Notes: generated by a model from the letters alone, not told the origin. A DNA stretch of 64,000 nucleotides from Cobetia amphilecti (GCF_020217465.1 NZ_CP084115.1:1984001-2048000), one strand, 5' to 3'. Positions 1 through 9,254 are shown, counted from the first letter of the stretch. Translations and numbers: made by a program.

Positions 1-1481
1 TCCTTCAGGCGCGCGAAGCAGGCCTCGAAAGCGGCCTGGCGATGGCTGACGAAATCAGGGCGATAGAGGTCCGCCGGGCCGGTGTGGAAGGCGTGGAAGA
101 AGGCCCCCGGCAAGGGGGCGAACAGCACCTCCCAGCACAGCAGGGTGAAGAGCGCGGGAATCAGGCCATTCTCGACATAGAAGACCGGTGCCTCGGGCGT
201 GGCCAACGCATGGGCGGCCGCGCGCTCGACCCCGTGGATACCGTCAGCCGCCGAGGTGGCAAGGTCGGGCACCGTGAGGGCGATCTGTGGCGTGGTCGGC
301 GCCCTGGCGCGTCTGGGCGCGGGCAATCCGAGGCCACGGCACAGACGCGGCAGGGCGCGTTCGAGTGCCAGCTGCTCGTCCAGCGTGATCTCGGCGCGCG
401 CCAACCGCTCGCTGGCCAGCGCGTGAGCTGCGCTGATATCGCCCGACAGCTCCAGTGCTCTCACCCGGCGCGGCATGGCACGCGGGGCATATGCGGAATC
501 CTCGAGACAGGCGTACTGGCGGGCAGCCGCCTGATGCCAGCCCTGACGCTCGGCGTCGCGGGCCAGCGAGAAGCGCAGCCGGTCACGCCGCTGCGCCAGC
601 CAGGCATTGGCACGATCATCAATAGCACGCCCGCCAGTGGCATGAGCGTCAGTGAGCTGATGAGTCGCGGACGGCTCACTGTGGAGCTCGTTTGCCGCTG
701 CAGACGCCGTCGCATCCAGCGCCGCGACAATGCGCTGCCAGTGCCGCTCAAGTTCAGCGTTCGCCGTGCGGTCCAGCCGCTCGCTGGCTTGCTGCCAGTC
801 CTCACGCAGTTGCTCCAGCGCCAGATAGCGATCCACCTCCCAGCGATGGGTGAAGGCGCGAGAGGCCGGCGACAGGGCGACCGTCTCGCAACGCAGCAGG
901 CCCAGCTCGCTGAGTACGAAGTCCGACAGATTCTGGCGCAGGTTGCCGAAGAACATCAGGCTCAGGCGTCGCGACAGCTCACCCAGCCCGACACTCAAGG
1001 TGTCGGCTGCGGGGTCGTTCAACCAGGCTGGCAGTGGCCGTGGCGTGACGTCACCCAGCAGCTCGCTGATGGCATCATGCATGCGGCGCTTGGGCGTGCT
1101 TCTGGGCAGCTCGGCAAAGGCTGCCCGGAGGCGCGGCAAGGTCACCAGCGCCAGCATCTCGTCCAGACTCAGGTCGGCATTGTGGCGGCACAGGCCGTCA
1201 GGCGTGGCACTGTCGGCGAGCGGTGTGATCAATGGCTGGCATGCGGCCTCGATCGCACCGATCTCGGGATAATGCAGCTGCGAGCGTTCGAAATGATCGC
1301 CCTTGCGCATCAGCAGTCGCACCAGCAAGGCCCGCGAGGCATCCGGCAGGCGAGTGATGGCGTCCACCGTGGCACGCTCCGCCTCTGTCAGCAGATCGGC
1401 GTGACACTGGCAGACCCAGTCGATCAGGGTGTCGAAGTTGGCCAGGTAGTAGCGCGGATTGTCGAGGGGAGCGGCTTGCAT
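1..1481 (-). CDS. FAN1-like VRR-NUC nuclease, C-terminal part missing
   Basis: The frame is open from the ATG at 1481 to the left window edge, so about 493 N-terminal residues are present and the C-terminus is cut off. The start reads MQAAPLDNPRYYLANF, typical of bacterial FAN1/VRR-NUC proteins, and the segment near the edge contains FHTGPADLYRPDFVSHR, also typical of the family. The VRR-NUC nuclease domain itself would lie at the C-terminus, outside the window. The family cleaves branched DNA in crosslink repair (family knowledge). An in-frame ATG at 1529 would add 16 residues, but the family N-terminus favours 1481. Neither start has a strong Shine-Dalgarno. A LexA-like sequence lies just upstream. 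Confidence 0.8.
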   Translation of the reverse strand, partial: MQAAPLDNPRYYLANFDTLIDWVCQCHADLLTEAERATVDAITRLPDASRALLVRLLMRKGDHFERSQLHYPEIGAIEAACQPLITPLADSATPDGLCRHNADLSLDEMLALVTLPRLRAAFAELPRSTPKRRMHDAISELLGDVTPRPLPAWLNDPAADTLSVGLGELSRRLSLMFFGNLRQNLSDFVLSELGLLRCETVALSPASRAFTHRWEVDRYLALEQLREDWQQASERLDRTANAELERHWQRIVAALDATASAAANELHSEPSATHQLTDAHATGGRAIDDRANAWLAQRRDRLRFSLARDAERQGWHQAAARQYACLEDSAYAPRAMPRRVRALELSGDISAAHALASERLARAEITLDEQLALERALPRLCRGLGLPAPRRARAPTTPQIALTVPDLATSAADGIHGVERAAAHALATPEAPVFYVENGLIPALFTLLCWEVLFAPLPGAFFHAFHTGPADLYRPDFVSHRQAAFEACFARLK

Positions 1482-1527
1482 GGCGACCTGTCGAAGTGGC
1501 GGGCAGTGCGGCAGTTTGCCCGAAAGC

Positions 1528-1543
1528 ATGGGGTTATATACAG
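1528..1543 (-). promoter_or_regulatory. possible degenerate LexA box
   Basis: On the minus strand the sequence is CTG-TATATAACCC-CAT. This is one base from the CTG-N10-CAG LexA consensus and has the AT-rich centre. It lies 47 bases upstream of the 1481 start of a putative DNA-repair nuclease, which makes SOS control plausible but unproven. Confidence 0.25.
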
Positions 1544-1772
1544 TATATGGCCATCTGTCGCGCCGCAATCTCTTGCAAAGCCTGTCACGAGTCACCACCT
1601 GACTGTCATCCAGTGGTAAAATCGTTTCATCTGCATGTCTTGAAAGCTTCATGACACGACAGGTGGGCAGGCGTGACAGCGCGTCGACCGCGATTCCTCC
1701 CCTCGGAGGCATTTCCGCGATGGTTCAGGACGGACCATCGATCATCATTCAAGCAGGGCAGGAAGGCAGTCC

Positions 1773-2495
1773 ATGTTTCTTGATCAGTTTCACCGGGTCG
1801 AAGATGGCCGCGTGCGGATCACCGCCGAGCAGGCAAGTCGTTTCGCCAAGCAGATGGCGGGGGATTACAACCCCATTCATGACCCGGACGCGCGACGCTT
1901 CTGTGTGCCCGGCGACCTGCTGTTCTCCCTGTTGCTGGCGAAATTCGGTCTGTCGCAGTGCATGACCATCCGTTTCTGCGGCATGGTCGGCAACGATGTG
2001 CCCTTGATCTTCGAAGCGCTGGACGCCCCCGACGAGAATGGCGTGTCCCTGCTGGTGCGCGATGAAGCCGGCAAGGTCTACCTGACGGTCGAGCGCAGCG
2101 GCGATACCACCCATGACGAGGAAGTGGTCGCCAATTTCACTCGCCAGTATATCGCCTTCTCCGGGCGCAACTTCCCGCACTTCCTGCAGCCGTTGATGCT
2201 GGAGAAGGGCGTGATGTTCAACCCGGCCCGCCCGCTGGTGATCTACGACAGCATGGGCTTCTGTTTCGAGCGCCTGGATATCGCCGACCTGCACCTCGAC
2301 TTCGTGGGGTCCTCGCTCGAGGTCAACGGCAAGCGCGGCGATACCCTGCTCGAGTTCAGCATCCATGATGGCGAGCAGTGCATCGGCAGTGGTTCCAAGA
2401 AGCTGGTCGTCAGTGGGCTGCGGGATTACTGCGCCGAGACCATGGATGCGTTCGTGGAGTCCTTCGAGGCGCTCAAGCGCGAAGCCGAAGCCTGA
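1773..2495 (+). CDS. DUF3581 family protein
   Basis: This 240-residue protein begins MFLDQFHRVEDGRVRITAEQ and continues AGDYNPIHDPDARRFCVPGD, the conserved opening of the DUF3581 family found across marine gammaproteobacteria. The NPIHD segment resembles a hotdog/MaoC-like hydratase signature, so a thioester-related role is possible, but no biochemical function is established. No signal peptide or membrane segment is visible. It is a single gene ended by a strong hairpin at 2555-2590 and converges on the SelD fusion gene. The ATG at 1773 has only a weak GGAAGG-type ribosome site about nine bases upstream. Family assignment is firm; function is unknown. Confidence 0.85.
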   Translation: MFLDQFHRVEDGRVRITAEQASRFAKQMAGDYNPIHDPDARRFCVPGDLLFSLLLAKFGLSQCMTIRFCGMVGNDVPLIFEALDAPDENGVSLLVRDEAGKVYLTVERSGDTTHDEEVVANFTRQYIAFSGRNFPHFLQPLMLEKGVMFNPARPLVIYDSMGFCFERLDIADLHLDFVGSSLEVNGKRGDTLLEFSIHDGEQCIGSGSKKLVVSGLRDYCAETMDAFVESFEALKREAEA

Positions 2496-2554
2496 GGTAG
2501 CCGGTCAGTCTGAGGCTTGTTGCCAGACGCCCCGCGCATGAGTCGCCAGTCATG

Positions 2555-2590
2555 AAGATGCCCGCCAGAGAATTCTCTGGCGGGCATCTT
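2555..2590. terminator. bidirectional hairpin terminator
   Basis: This is a perfect 36-base palindrome starting AAGATGCCCGCCAGAGA, between two convergent genes. It ends in TT on either strand without a long T-run. It most likely terminates the DUF3581 gene and the SelD fusion gene. Confidence 0.75.
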
Positions 2591-2704
2591 GGCATCTGAA
2601 TGTCACAACGCTTAATGTCACAACGCTTGTGAAGCATCGCTGGGTGTCGCCGGTTGTCATTGACCGCCAACTGGCTGGCTCACCGTGTGACCCTCTAACC
2701 GTGC

Positions 2705-5104
2705 TCAGTGCTTGATGCTGATCGGCGCCAGTGCATCGCCCTGGGGGGTGATGCGCCCGATGATGGCGCTGGCGTGATAGCCAGCGGCCTTGAGCGCGGC
2801 CAGACAGGCCTCGGCTTCCCCGGGCGGCACACTGGCCAGCAGGCCACCGGCCGTCTGCGGATCGAACAGCAGCGGATAGCGCGGATGATCGATGACGCCG
2901 GCTTGGTCCTTCAGGGCACGCTTGAGGCGCAGATTGGCCGGTTGCAGCGAGCTGACCACGCCGCGGGCGACACAGTCCTCGGCGCCGTCGAGCACCGGCA
3001 GGGCATCGATCTCGAGCTCGGCATCCACGCCGCTGGCGCGGGTCATCTCGACCAGATGGCCGAGCAGACCGAAGCCGGTGACATCGGTGGAGGCGCTCGC
3101 CTGATGCGTGCTCAGAATATCCGCCGCGCGCTGACTGGATTGCTGCATGCTGTCCAGCGCGGCGTCGATCCAGCGGCCGCGGGCTTCCAGGCGTGCGTGC
3201 GCTGCCAACAGCGTGCCGGTGCCGATGGCCTTGGTAAGCAACAGCACATCACCCGGCTGCATGCCGCCCTTGCAGGTGACGCCGGCCAGGCTCTCCTCCA
3301 CCAGACCATTGAGCGCGAAGCCCAGTGCCAGCTCCTGACCTTCGCCGGTATGGCCGCCGACCAGACTGCAGCCCGCCTCGTTGAGCACCTCGGTCGCGCC
3401 TTGCATCAGCTCGCGTACCAGCGGCTCGACCTTGCGCTCGACCCCCTGTGGCACCGTGGCCACCGCCGTCGCCGTATGCGGCGTCGCGCCCATGGCGTAG
3501 AGATCGCCCAGCGCGTGATTGGCGGCGATGCGCCCGAACAGATAGGGGTCATCGATGAAGGCGCGGAAGAAGTCGACGCTGTGCACCAGCGCCTGTCCTT
3601 CGGGCACGCGCACGATGGCGGCATCATCCGGGGCATGCAGCCCGACCAGCACGTCCGGGTTCTCGCGCGGGGCCAGACTCTGCAGCGCTCGCGACAGCAC
3701 GCTGGCGCCGACCTTGGCCCCGCAGCCGCCGCAGCGCATCGCCAGTGCGGACAGGGCCTGGTGTGCCTCCTGCTCATCCAGCTCGGCTGTCAGGTGCGGA
3801 TGCAGCTTGCCAACGCGTCCCCTGAGTGCCTGCCAGGCAGCGCTGATGCGCTGGTGCAACCCGGAAAGGTCGCCGGCATTCGCGGCGTCCTGCATGCTGG
3901 GCAGTTCATTGAAGCGAGCCATGAACTGGCGGTCGATATGGTCCTTCCAGCGCCACAGCCACGGGCGCAGACGCGGCGCGACCAGCCCCAGCTTGCCGCG
4001 TGAGGCGATGGCATCGCGATCCCCGGTGCTGATCAGCGCCAGCCAGCGCGACTGCGGCACATGGTCCTTGAGTGGCTCGCCGCGCACGGCCCGTCGCAGA
4101 TTGTCGGCCAGCGGCCGGGCCTGGCGCACGGCAAACACGCCGGCCTTCTCGCGGGGATGGTTGAGCTGATGTGCGATATCGCCCGCGGCGAAGATGGCGT
4201 CATCCTCAAGTGTCTGCAGGCTATCGCGAACCTTGAGGAAGCCATCCTCGTCCAGGCTCAGTCCGGTCTTCTCCAGCCAGCGCGCACCACCGGCCCGTGT
4301 TACCCAGATGGCCTCATCGGCCTGATGGCAGGCACCGCTGGCACTGATCAGCTGGCGCTGGGCGGTCGAGGATGCGCGTTCGACGGCCGTGATCTCCTCA
4401 CCGAAATGCACCTGGATACCGCGCTCGTGCAGGGTAGTGGCAAGCGCCTCACTGACCGTGTGCGCATGGGTGGGCAACAGACGCTGACCGCGGGTGATCA
4501 GCGTCAGGTTCGGCGCGAGCGCATCGGGCAACTCGGTGGCAAGGCGCTGCTGGATGGCCAGCAGCAGTTCGACACCGCCGGCACCGCCGCCGACCAGCAC
4601 GATATCGAGCGGACGCTCGGCGCTCCTGGCGCGCTCGAGCAGACTCAGCCAGCGCTGCTGGAAGGTGCTGATCGGCTTGACCGCCACCACGGGGGCGTCT
4701 GCGGCTTCAGGGTCACCGATACCATCGATGTGGGACAGGCGAGGCGTGGAGCCGATATTGATCGACAGCAGGTCGTAGTCCACCGCCGGGCGCTCGGCGC
4801 AGATCACGCGGCGCTCGCGGCGGTCGATGTCGATCACCTGATCGCGATAGAAGCGGGCGCCGGCGAACTGACACAGCCGGCGCAGGTCGATATGCACATC
4901 GTCGAACGTATAATGACCGGCGACGTAGCCCGGCAACATGCCGGAATAGGGCGTGTCGGTGTCGCGACAGATGACGGTCAGGCGGACACCGGGCTCTGGC
5001 TGCATGGCAAAGCGCATCAGCACGCCGACGTGGCTGTGCCCACCGCCGATCAGGACGATATCACGCACGATAGGCGCTTTGACTGGCATGGAAGCGGACG
5101 GCAT
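2705..5104 (-). CDS. selD: NADH-dehydrogenase-like FAD oxidoreductase fused to selenide, water dikinase (SelD)
   Basis: The protein has 799 residues in two modules. Residues 14-390 are an FAD/NAD(P) oxidoreductase: DIVLIGGGHSHVG binds FAD near 15-27, LDIVLVGGGAGGVEL binds NAD near 167-180, and IFAAGDIA lies near 304. Residues 455-799 are SelD, which makes selenophosphate from selenide and ATP. The catalytic pair is Cys461 and Lys464 in CGGCGAK, matching E. coli Cys17/Lys20, so the enzyme is the Cys form. DVTGFGLLGH and DPQTAGGLL are also present. NDH-SelD fusions are known, and the first half may reduce or deliver selenium (inference). No selA, selB, tRNA-Sec or selU is in the window, and the local FdhA uses Cys. 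The start may be 5104 or the in-frame ATG at 5089. Confidence 0.93.
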   Translation of the reverse strand: MPSASMPVKAPIVRDIVLIGGGHSHVGVLMRFAMQPEPGVRLTVICRDTDTPYSGMLPGYVAGHYTFDDVHIDLRRLCQFAGARFYRDQVIDIDRRERRVICAERPAVDYDLLSINIGSTPRLSHIDGIGDPEAADAPVVAVKPISTFQQRWLSLLERARSAERPLDIVLVGGGAGGVELLLAIQQRLATELPDALAPNLTLITRGQRLLPTHAHTVSEALATTLHERGIQVHFGEEITAVERASSTAQRQLISASGACHQADEAIWVTRAGGARWLEKTGLSLDEDGFLKVRDSLQTLEDDAIFAAGDIAHQLNHPREKAGVFAVRQARPLADNLRRAVRGEPLKDHVPQSRWLALISTGDRDAIASRGKLGLVAPRLRPWLWRWKDHIDRQFMARFNELPSMQDAANAGDLSGLHQRISAAWQALRGRVGKLHPHLTAELDEQEAHQALSALAMRCGGCGAKVGASVLSRALQSLAPRENPDVLVGLHAPDDAAIVRVPEGQALVHSVDFFRAFIDDPYLFGRIAANHALGDLYAMGATPHTATAVATVPQGVERKVEPLVRELMQGATEVLNEAGCSLVGGHTGEGQELALGFALNGLVEESLAGVTCKGGMQPGDVLLLTKAIGTGTLLAAHARLEARGRWIDAALDSMQQSSQRAADILSTHQASASTDVTGFGLLGHLVEMTRASGVDAELEIDALPVLDGAEDCVARGVVSSLQPANLRLKRALKDQAGVIDHPRYPLLFDPQTAGGLLASVPPGEAEACLAALKAAGYHASAIIGRITPQGDALAPISIKH

Positions 5105-5213
5105 CGTGAATCTCGATAGTCAGTAGAGTTGGGAAACAGGAGCAGGGTATGCAGAGCCAGGGCGCGCCAGATGAGACCGGCGACAGGATTCGCAAAAGCA
5201 GGAGTCTAGCAAC

Positions 5214-5837
5214 TTGAACTTTCTCGGTCATGCACGCCTGAGTCTGGCGGGCAGCGATAACTTCCTGTTTGGCAACCTGATTGCCGATGGCGTGCGCGGC
5301 AGTGACCTGAGCGGCTGGTCGACGGAGGTAGAGGCGGGCATCCGCTTTCACCGCCGCTGTGACGCGGTGATCGACGCTCATCCCGAGACACGCTGGTTGT
5401 TGACCCAGGTGCCGCCTTCGTCGCGACGTGTCGCCGGTATCGCCTTCGACATGATGTGGGATCACCTGCTGGCCGCCGAGATGCACGATGACGATATCGA
5501 CCGCCTCTATCGCCTGCTGGCGCGTGAGGAGGTGCCGTCGCGCCTGTCGAGCCTGATCGAATGGATCCAGGTGCGCGATGCACTCAGGCGCTATCAGGAG
5601 CTGGAGTTCACGCTCGCGACCATTGCCAGCATCGGCGAGCGTATGACGGCCAGACGCCGCTTGCGCCAGACAAGTGATACTCGCAATGGAAGGCATACGC
5701 ACAAGGTGGGCAATTTGGATGCAGGCACCAATCCGCTGGCGGACATGACGCCGTGGCTGGCGGATAACCGCGCGATGCTCGAGGACAGCTTCGCGCGGTT
5801 GTGGCCGGACATGTTGGCATTGCGCCAGCCGGCCTAA
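5214..5837 (+). CDS. acpH: acyl carrier protein phosphodiesterase (AcpH family)
   Basis: This 207-residue protein begins (M)NFLGHARLSLAGSDNFLFG followed by NLIADGVRG, and it carries GIRFHRRCD near 43-51. These match E. coli AcpH, which removes the 4'-phosphopantetheine group from holo-ACP. There is no ATG: the family start coincides with a TTG at 5214, preceded by AGGAG nine bases upstream, so a TTG start is well supported. The gene diverges from the SelD fusion and converges on the carbonic anhydrase gene, with 19 bases between the stops. Soluble and cytoplasmic. An alternative reading is a related DUF479 phosphodiesterase of unknown substrate. Confidence 0.82.
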   Translation: MNFLGHARLSLAGSDNFLFGNLIADGVRGSDLSGWSTEVEAGIRFHRRCDAVIDAHPETRWLLTQVPPSSRRVAGIAFDMMWDHLLAAEMHDDDIDRLYRLLAREEVPSRLSSLIEWIQVRDALRRYQELEFTLATIASIGERMTARRRLRQTSDTRNGRHTHKVGNLDAGTNPLADMTPWLADNRAMLEDSFARLWPDMLALRQPA

Positions 5838-5856
5838 GTAGACGTGTTTTTGTCAA

Positions 5857-6663
5857 TCAGCGCTGAAGGGGGCGGGCATTCTCTCCGCCTTGCCATTCAT
5901 GGTAGGCGTCGATCTGTGCTTGGGAGGCTTCGATCGGCGTCTGCATGACAAACCAGGTGACGGGCTCAGAGCATGGCGGGGTGGTAAGCGAGCCGGAGTA
6001 CTGCCAGCCGGCATGTTCGCGTGGCAGCAGCAGGTTGGCAGACAGGCCGCTTGTCAGGGTCTCGGAGAGGCCGCGCTGGGGCAGACGGCTCAACAGGCGG
6101 CTGAGGGCCAGGTTGTCATGCCCTTCCTCGACCAGTACGGCCAGCACGGCCAGCTTGCCTTCCGGCGTGCTGTGCACCAGATGAATTTCCATGGCGGCAC
6201 GCTTGCCGTCGATGGCGTGCTCTGACGGCACATGCAGGTGCACCTGCGACAGGGTGTACTGGGTGCCATCCAGCGTCATGGTATTGCCGCTGGCCCCTTC
6301 GATCTGCAGGGTGTGGCCCGTATCGCGCGTGACGAGCAGCGGCGAATGGTAGTCGAGTTTCGGGCCCGCTTCATTCAGCGTGCGTGACTGGCTGTCGATA
6401 TCGATCGGCGACTGCTGGCTGCCGACCGAGCACTCGGCATAGCCCGGGGTGAGCTCTCCCCAATGCTCGGGGCCATTGGCTCCGGCGTTGGTGTCATCCG
6501 CGGATTCACTCGCATAGCTCCATTCGGTGACCGACGTGCCCGGCGCAGGCGACGTGGCAATGTCATCGGCGAGTGCCGGCAAGGATGACGACGTGGTGGC
6601 AAGCAGCACAGCCATGGCAAGTGGGCGTAACAGCGCGTGGGGCGACGAGGAAGAGGCTGGCAT
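5857..6663 (-). CDS. periplasmic alpha-type carbonic anhydrase
   Basis: This 268-residue protein interconverts CO2 and bicarbonate. A signal peptide of about 32 residues ends ALA-DD. The alpha-CA core follows, with HWGELTP near 67, QSPIDI near 84, zinc ligands His142 and His144 in QVHLHVPSEH, and His161 in MEIHLVH. The start at 6663 is preceded by AAGGA seven bases upstream. An in-frame extension to 6795 adds 44 residues ahead of the signal peptide and is rejected. It lies downstream of the moeA operon on the same strand, separated by 232 bases that hold a five-copy 12-bp repeat. Export to the periplasm is inferred from the signal peptide. Confidence 0.93.
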   Translation of the reverse strand: MPASSSSPHALLRPLAMAVLLATTSSSLPALADDIATSPAPGTSVTEWSYASESADDTNAGANGPEHWGELTPGYAECSVGSQQSPIDIDSQSRTLNEAGPKLDYHSPLLVTRDTGHTLQIEGASGNTMTLDGTQYTLSQVHLHVPSEHAIDGKRAAMEIHLVHSTPEGKLAVLAVLVEEGHDNLALSRLLSRLPQRGLSETLTSGLSANLLLPREHAGWQYSGSLTTPPCSEPVTWFVMQTPIEASQAQIDAYHEWQGGENARPLQR

Positions 6664-6818
6664 TGAGTTGTCCTTGCTCAAGAGTCCGTAACCGATCAGT
6701 GTCCTGAGCCGCCGTAGGCAGTCAGAACTCAGATGAATGAAGGCAGTCAGTGTGCCGGACTCAGGGGCGAGGTCAAGATGACGCTGGAGTGTCACTAGGG
6801 TGTCGCATTCCAGCGTCA

Positions 6819-6878
6819 GTTGTCGTGACAGTTATCGCGTCAGTAGTCACGACAGTTGTAAAGACAGTTGTCAAAACA
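6819..6878. repeat. five degenerate 12-bp tandem repeats after moeA
   Basis: The units start at 6819, 6831, 6843, 6855 and 6867. Their approximate form is GTTGTCNNGACA. The array ends 17 bases from the moeA stop codon, between moeA and the carbonic anhydrase gene. Confidence 0.8.
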
Positions 6879-6895
6879 GGGAGGGGGGAGCGGTG

Positions 6896-8215
6896 TCAGC
6901 GCTCGAGCCACAGGCATTCCACGCTGTCGCCGTGGTTGAGCTGTGCATGGGGCGGAATCACGGCCAGTGCCTGAGCACCGGCGCAGGAGGAGAGTACCGC
7001 CGAGTTCTGGTCCGGGAAGGCATGTGCCTCAAGCTGTCCATCACTGCCGGTGGCCAAGGTGACACGCAGATGGTCCTGACGGATGGCGGTGCGGGCTGAG
7101 AAGGCCGCGCGTACCGTGAGACGTTTCAGCTCGCGCAATGCAGAGCAGTCGGTCATCTCGCCCAGTAGCGGACGAAGGAACAACCAGCCACCGACCCAGC
7201 TGGAGACCGGATTGCCCGGCAGGCCCACGACACGCACCGTGTCACCCCGGGGGCTGTTGATACTCCCCAGCGCCAGCGGTTTACCCGGTTTGATGGCCAG
7301 GCGCCACAGATCCAGACTGCCGAGCGCCTCGATGGCGGGGCGGACGTGGTCTTCCTCGCCGACGCTGACCCCACCGCAGGTGACGATCAGGTCAGCCTGT
7401 TGCGCCGCCGAAGCGAGAGCATCACGGGTGGCCTCGAAGGTATCGGCCACATTGAGTGGCGCCAGCACCACCTCAGCCCCGAAGTTGCTGAGCATCTGGC
7501 TGAGCATCACGCGATTGGAATTGTAGATCTGGCCGGGCTTGAGCGGCTGGCCGGGTTCGATCAGTTCATCGCCGGTCGCGAACAAGGCCACTCGTACCTT
7601 GCGGCGCACCAGCACGTGACTTGCCCCCTGGCCACACAGCAGGCCCAGCGCGGCAGCGTCCAGTCGTGTGCCCGCCGCGAGCAATCGATTGCCCTTGCTG
7701 ACATCCCGGCCTTGAACGCGAATGTTGTCGCCGCGGGTGCGAGGCCCGGGCAGCCAGGCCAGAGTGGTGCCACCTTCGCCTTCACGCAGTGTCACCTCTT
7801 CCTGCATGACCACCACGTCACCGCCGTCTGGGATTTCCGCTCCGGTGAACAGGCGCGCACAACTCGCCACGGCCAGCGGCGTGGCAGGCTGGCCTGCCGC
7901 GATACGCTGACTGATCGGCAGCCAGGCACCGTCACCGATGTCCGCCACCCGGGCGCAGTAACCATCCATCTGGGAGTTGTCGGCAGGCGGCACGTCAAGC
8001 TCGGCATGCACGTCCTCGGCGAGCACACGTCCGGCGGCGTCACTGACTGCCACGCGCTCGGCTGGCATCAGCGGGCAGCTGTCACGTAGCGCTGCGAGTG
8101 CACTGGCCAGGGGCGCCAGCCCCTTGGCGCCGGCAGGCACGGCGTCGCAGCCACATTCTGCCGCCGCGGAAGGCGACGGCTGGGAATGCGGGTCTTTACT
8201 GGCGTCAGTGGGCAT
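6896..8215 (-). CDS. moeA: molybdopterin molybdenumtransferase MoeA
   Basis: This 439-residue enzyme inserts molybdate into adenylylated molybdopterin, the last shared step of molybdenum-cofactor synthesis. Recognisable segments are PPADNSQMDGY near 76, FTGAEIPDG, FATGDEL, the TCGGVSVGEEDHV loop, and the GLPGNPVSS motif near 355. The N-terminus carries a family-untypical Ser/Ala/Cys-rich stretch of about 30 residues. The gene overlaps moaB by 11 bases, so the two are translationally coupled. Its placement next to the formate dehydrogenase cluster fits supply of cofactor to FdhA. Cytoplasmic. Confidence 0.95.
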   Translation of the reverse strand: MPTDASKDPHSQPSPSAAAECGCDAVPAGAKGLAPLASALAALRDSCPLMPAERVAVSDAAGRVLAEDVHAELDVPPADNSQMDGYCARVADIGDGAWLPISQRIAAGQPATPLAVASCARLFTGAEIPDGGDVVVMQEEVTLREGEGGTTLAWLPGPRTRGDNIRVQGRDVSKGNRLLAAGTRLDAAALGLLCGQGASHVLVRRKVRVALFATGDELIEPGQPLKPGQIYNSNRVMLSQMLSNFGAEVVLAPLNVADTFEATRDALASAAQQADLIVTCGGVSVGEEDHVRPAIEALGSLDLWRLAIKPGKPLALGSINSPRGDTVRVVGLPGNPVSSWVGGWLFLRPLLGEMTDCSALRELKRLTVRAAFSARTAIRQDHLRVTLATGSDGQLEAHAFPDQNSAVLSSCAGAQALAVIPPHAQLNHGDSVECLWLER

Positions 8216-8735
8216 GGGTTCCGCGCTCCGGAATCACCAGGTTGGCGAAGTTGCAGGGGCGGTGACGGCTGTCGAGCTGCTCCTTGAGGATGCCGTTCCA
8301 GGCCGTCTTGCAGGCGCCGGTGGAGCCGGGCAGACAGAACACCACGGTACGGTTGGCCAGCCCTCCCAGACAGCGGCTCTGGATCGTCGAGCTGCCGACT
8401 TCCTGGTGTGAAAGCTGACGGAAGAGTTCGCCGAAGCCCTGGATTTCCTTGTCGAGCAGCACGCGAATGGCTTCCGGTGTGGAATCACGCCCGGTGAAGC
8501 CTGTGCCGCCCGTCGTCAGGATGACCTGCACGGCCGGGTCCGCGATCCACTCGCTGACCACGGCGCGCAGTTGGTAGACGTCATCGGGCACGATGCGCTT
8601 TTCATGCAGGCTGTGGCCAGCCGCCGTCAGGTTGTCGACCAGGGCGTCGCCGGAGCGGTCATTCTCTGCGGTGCGTGTATCCGAGACGGTCAATACCGCG
8701 ATGGTGAGGCCGATCTGTTCGTCATTGCCGCTCAT
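8205..8735 (-). CDS. moaB: molybdenum cofactor biosynthesis protein MoaB
   Basis: This 176-residue protein of the MoaB/Mog family adenylylates molybdopterin before metal insertion (family role). Visible motifs are [17 protein letters not shown] near 14-30, the [11 protein letters not shown] substrate loop near 75-85, and [13 protein letters not shown] near the C-terminus. AAGGA lies seven bases before the ATG. It sits two bases downstream of the DUF1244 gene and overlaps moeA by 11 bases, forming a tight three-gene operon. The only alternative is the closely related MogA; length and sequence favour MoaB. Confidence 0.93.
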   Translation of the reverse strand: MSGNDEQIGLTIAVLTVSDTRTAENDRSGDALVDNLTAAGHSLHEKRIVPDDVYQLRAVVSEWIADPAVQVILTTGGTGFTGRDSTPEAIRVLLDKEIQGFGELFRQLSHQEVGSSTIQSRCLGGLANRTVVFCLPGSTGACKTAWNGILKEQLDSRHRPCNFANLVIPERGTHAH

Positions 8736-8737
8736 GA

Positions 8738-9082
8738 TCAGTCCTTCTTGCCTTGTTGACGTGCCTCGAGCGCTGCCAGCTGCTCAGGTGTCGCCTTGGC
8801 CTGGTGATGTGTCTTCCACTCGGAATAGGGCATGCCGTAGACATGCTCGCGCGCCGCATCGTAATCGAAGCTCACGCCGCGCTCCTCGCCAGCGGCCATC
8901 AGCCACTTGGACAGGCAGTTGCGGCAGAAGTCGGCGAGGATCATCAGATCGATATTCTGGACATCCTTGTTGTCATCCAGATGCTTGAGCAGACGACGGA
9001 ACGCGGCCGCTTCCAGCTCGGTGCGGGTCTGTTCGTCCAGTTGGCTCAGGTCTTGTACGGCTTGAGGGGTCGGGTCGCTCAT
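8738..9082 (-). CDS. DUF1244 family protein
   Basis: This 114-residue soluble protein has the conserved core FRRLLKHLDDNKDVQNIDLM followed by LADFCRNCLSKW and YGMPYSEWK, diagnostic of DUF1244. The two Cys of FCRNC may bind metal (inference). The chosen ATG at 9082 has AGGAG six bases upstream. An in-frame ATG at 9109 adds nine residues but has no ribosome site. It leads the moaB-moeA operon. The family has no established function; the position hints at, but does not show, a link to molybdenum cofactor synthesis. Confidence 0.85.
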   Translation of the reverse strand: MSDPTPQAVQDLSQLDEQTRTELEAAAFRRLLKHLDDNKDVQNIDLMILADFCRNCLSKWLMAAGEERGVSFDYDAAREHVYGMPYSEWKTHHQAKATPEQLAALEARQQGKKD

Positions 9083-9206
9083 CGAATTCTCCTGAGAAGG
9101 CGCAGCCAAGCGCCAGCCTTCATGCTGTCGGGGTGCCTGGTGGGCCCAGGCGGGATATCTGAAACTTTACGCAACTAATGCAGAGCTGTGAACCAGTGCT
9201 GCACGC

Positions 9207-9254
9207 CTGTGGTTTGGTCTGTGGTTTGGCAGACGGATTGGCAGGCGGGTTGGC
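9207..9254. repeat. four 12-bp tandem repeats
   Basis: The units are CTGTGGTTTGGT, CTGTGGTTTGGC, AGACGGATTGGC and AGGCGGGTTGGC. They sit downstream of the cytochrome b gene and upstream of the DUF1244 operon. Confidence 0.75.

Noticed and set aside
42-1619. Long plus-strand open frame of 525 codons opposite the FAN1-like gene
   Set aside because: Low-complexity Arg/Gln/Gly composition with no family motif; the minus strand has clear FAN1-like sequence.
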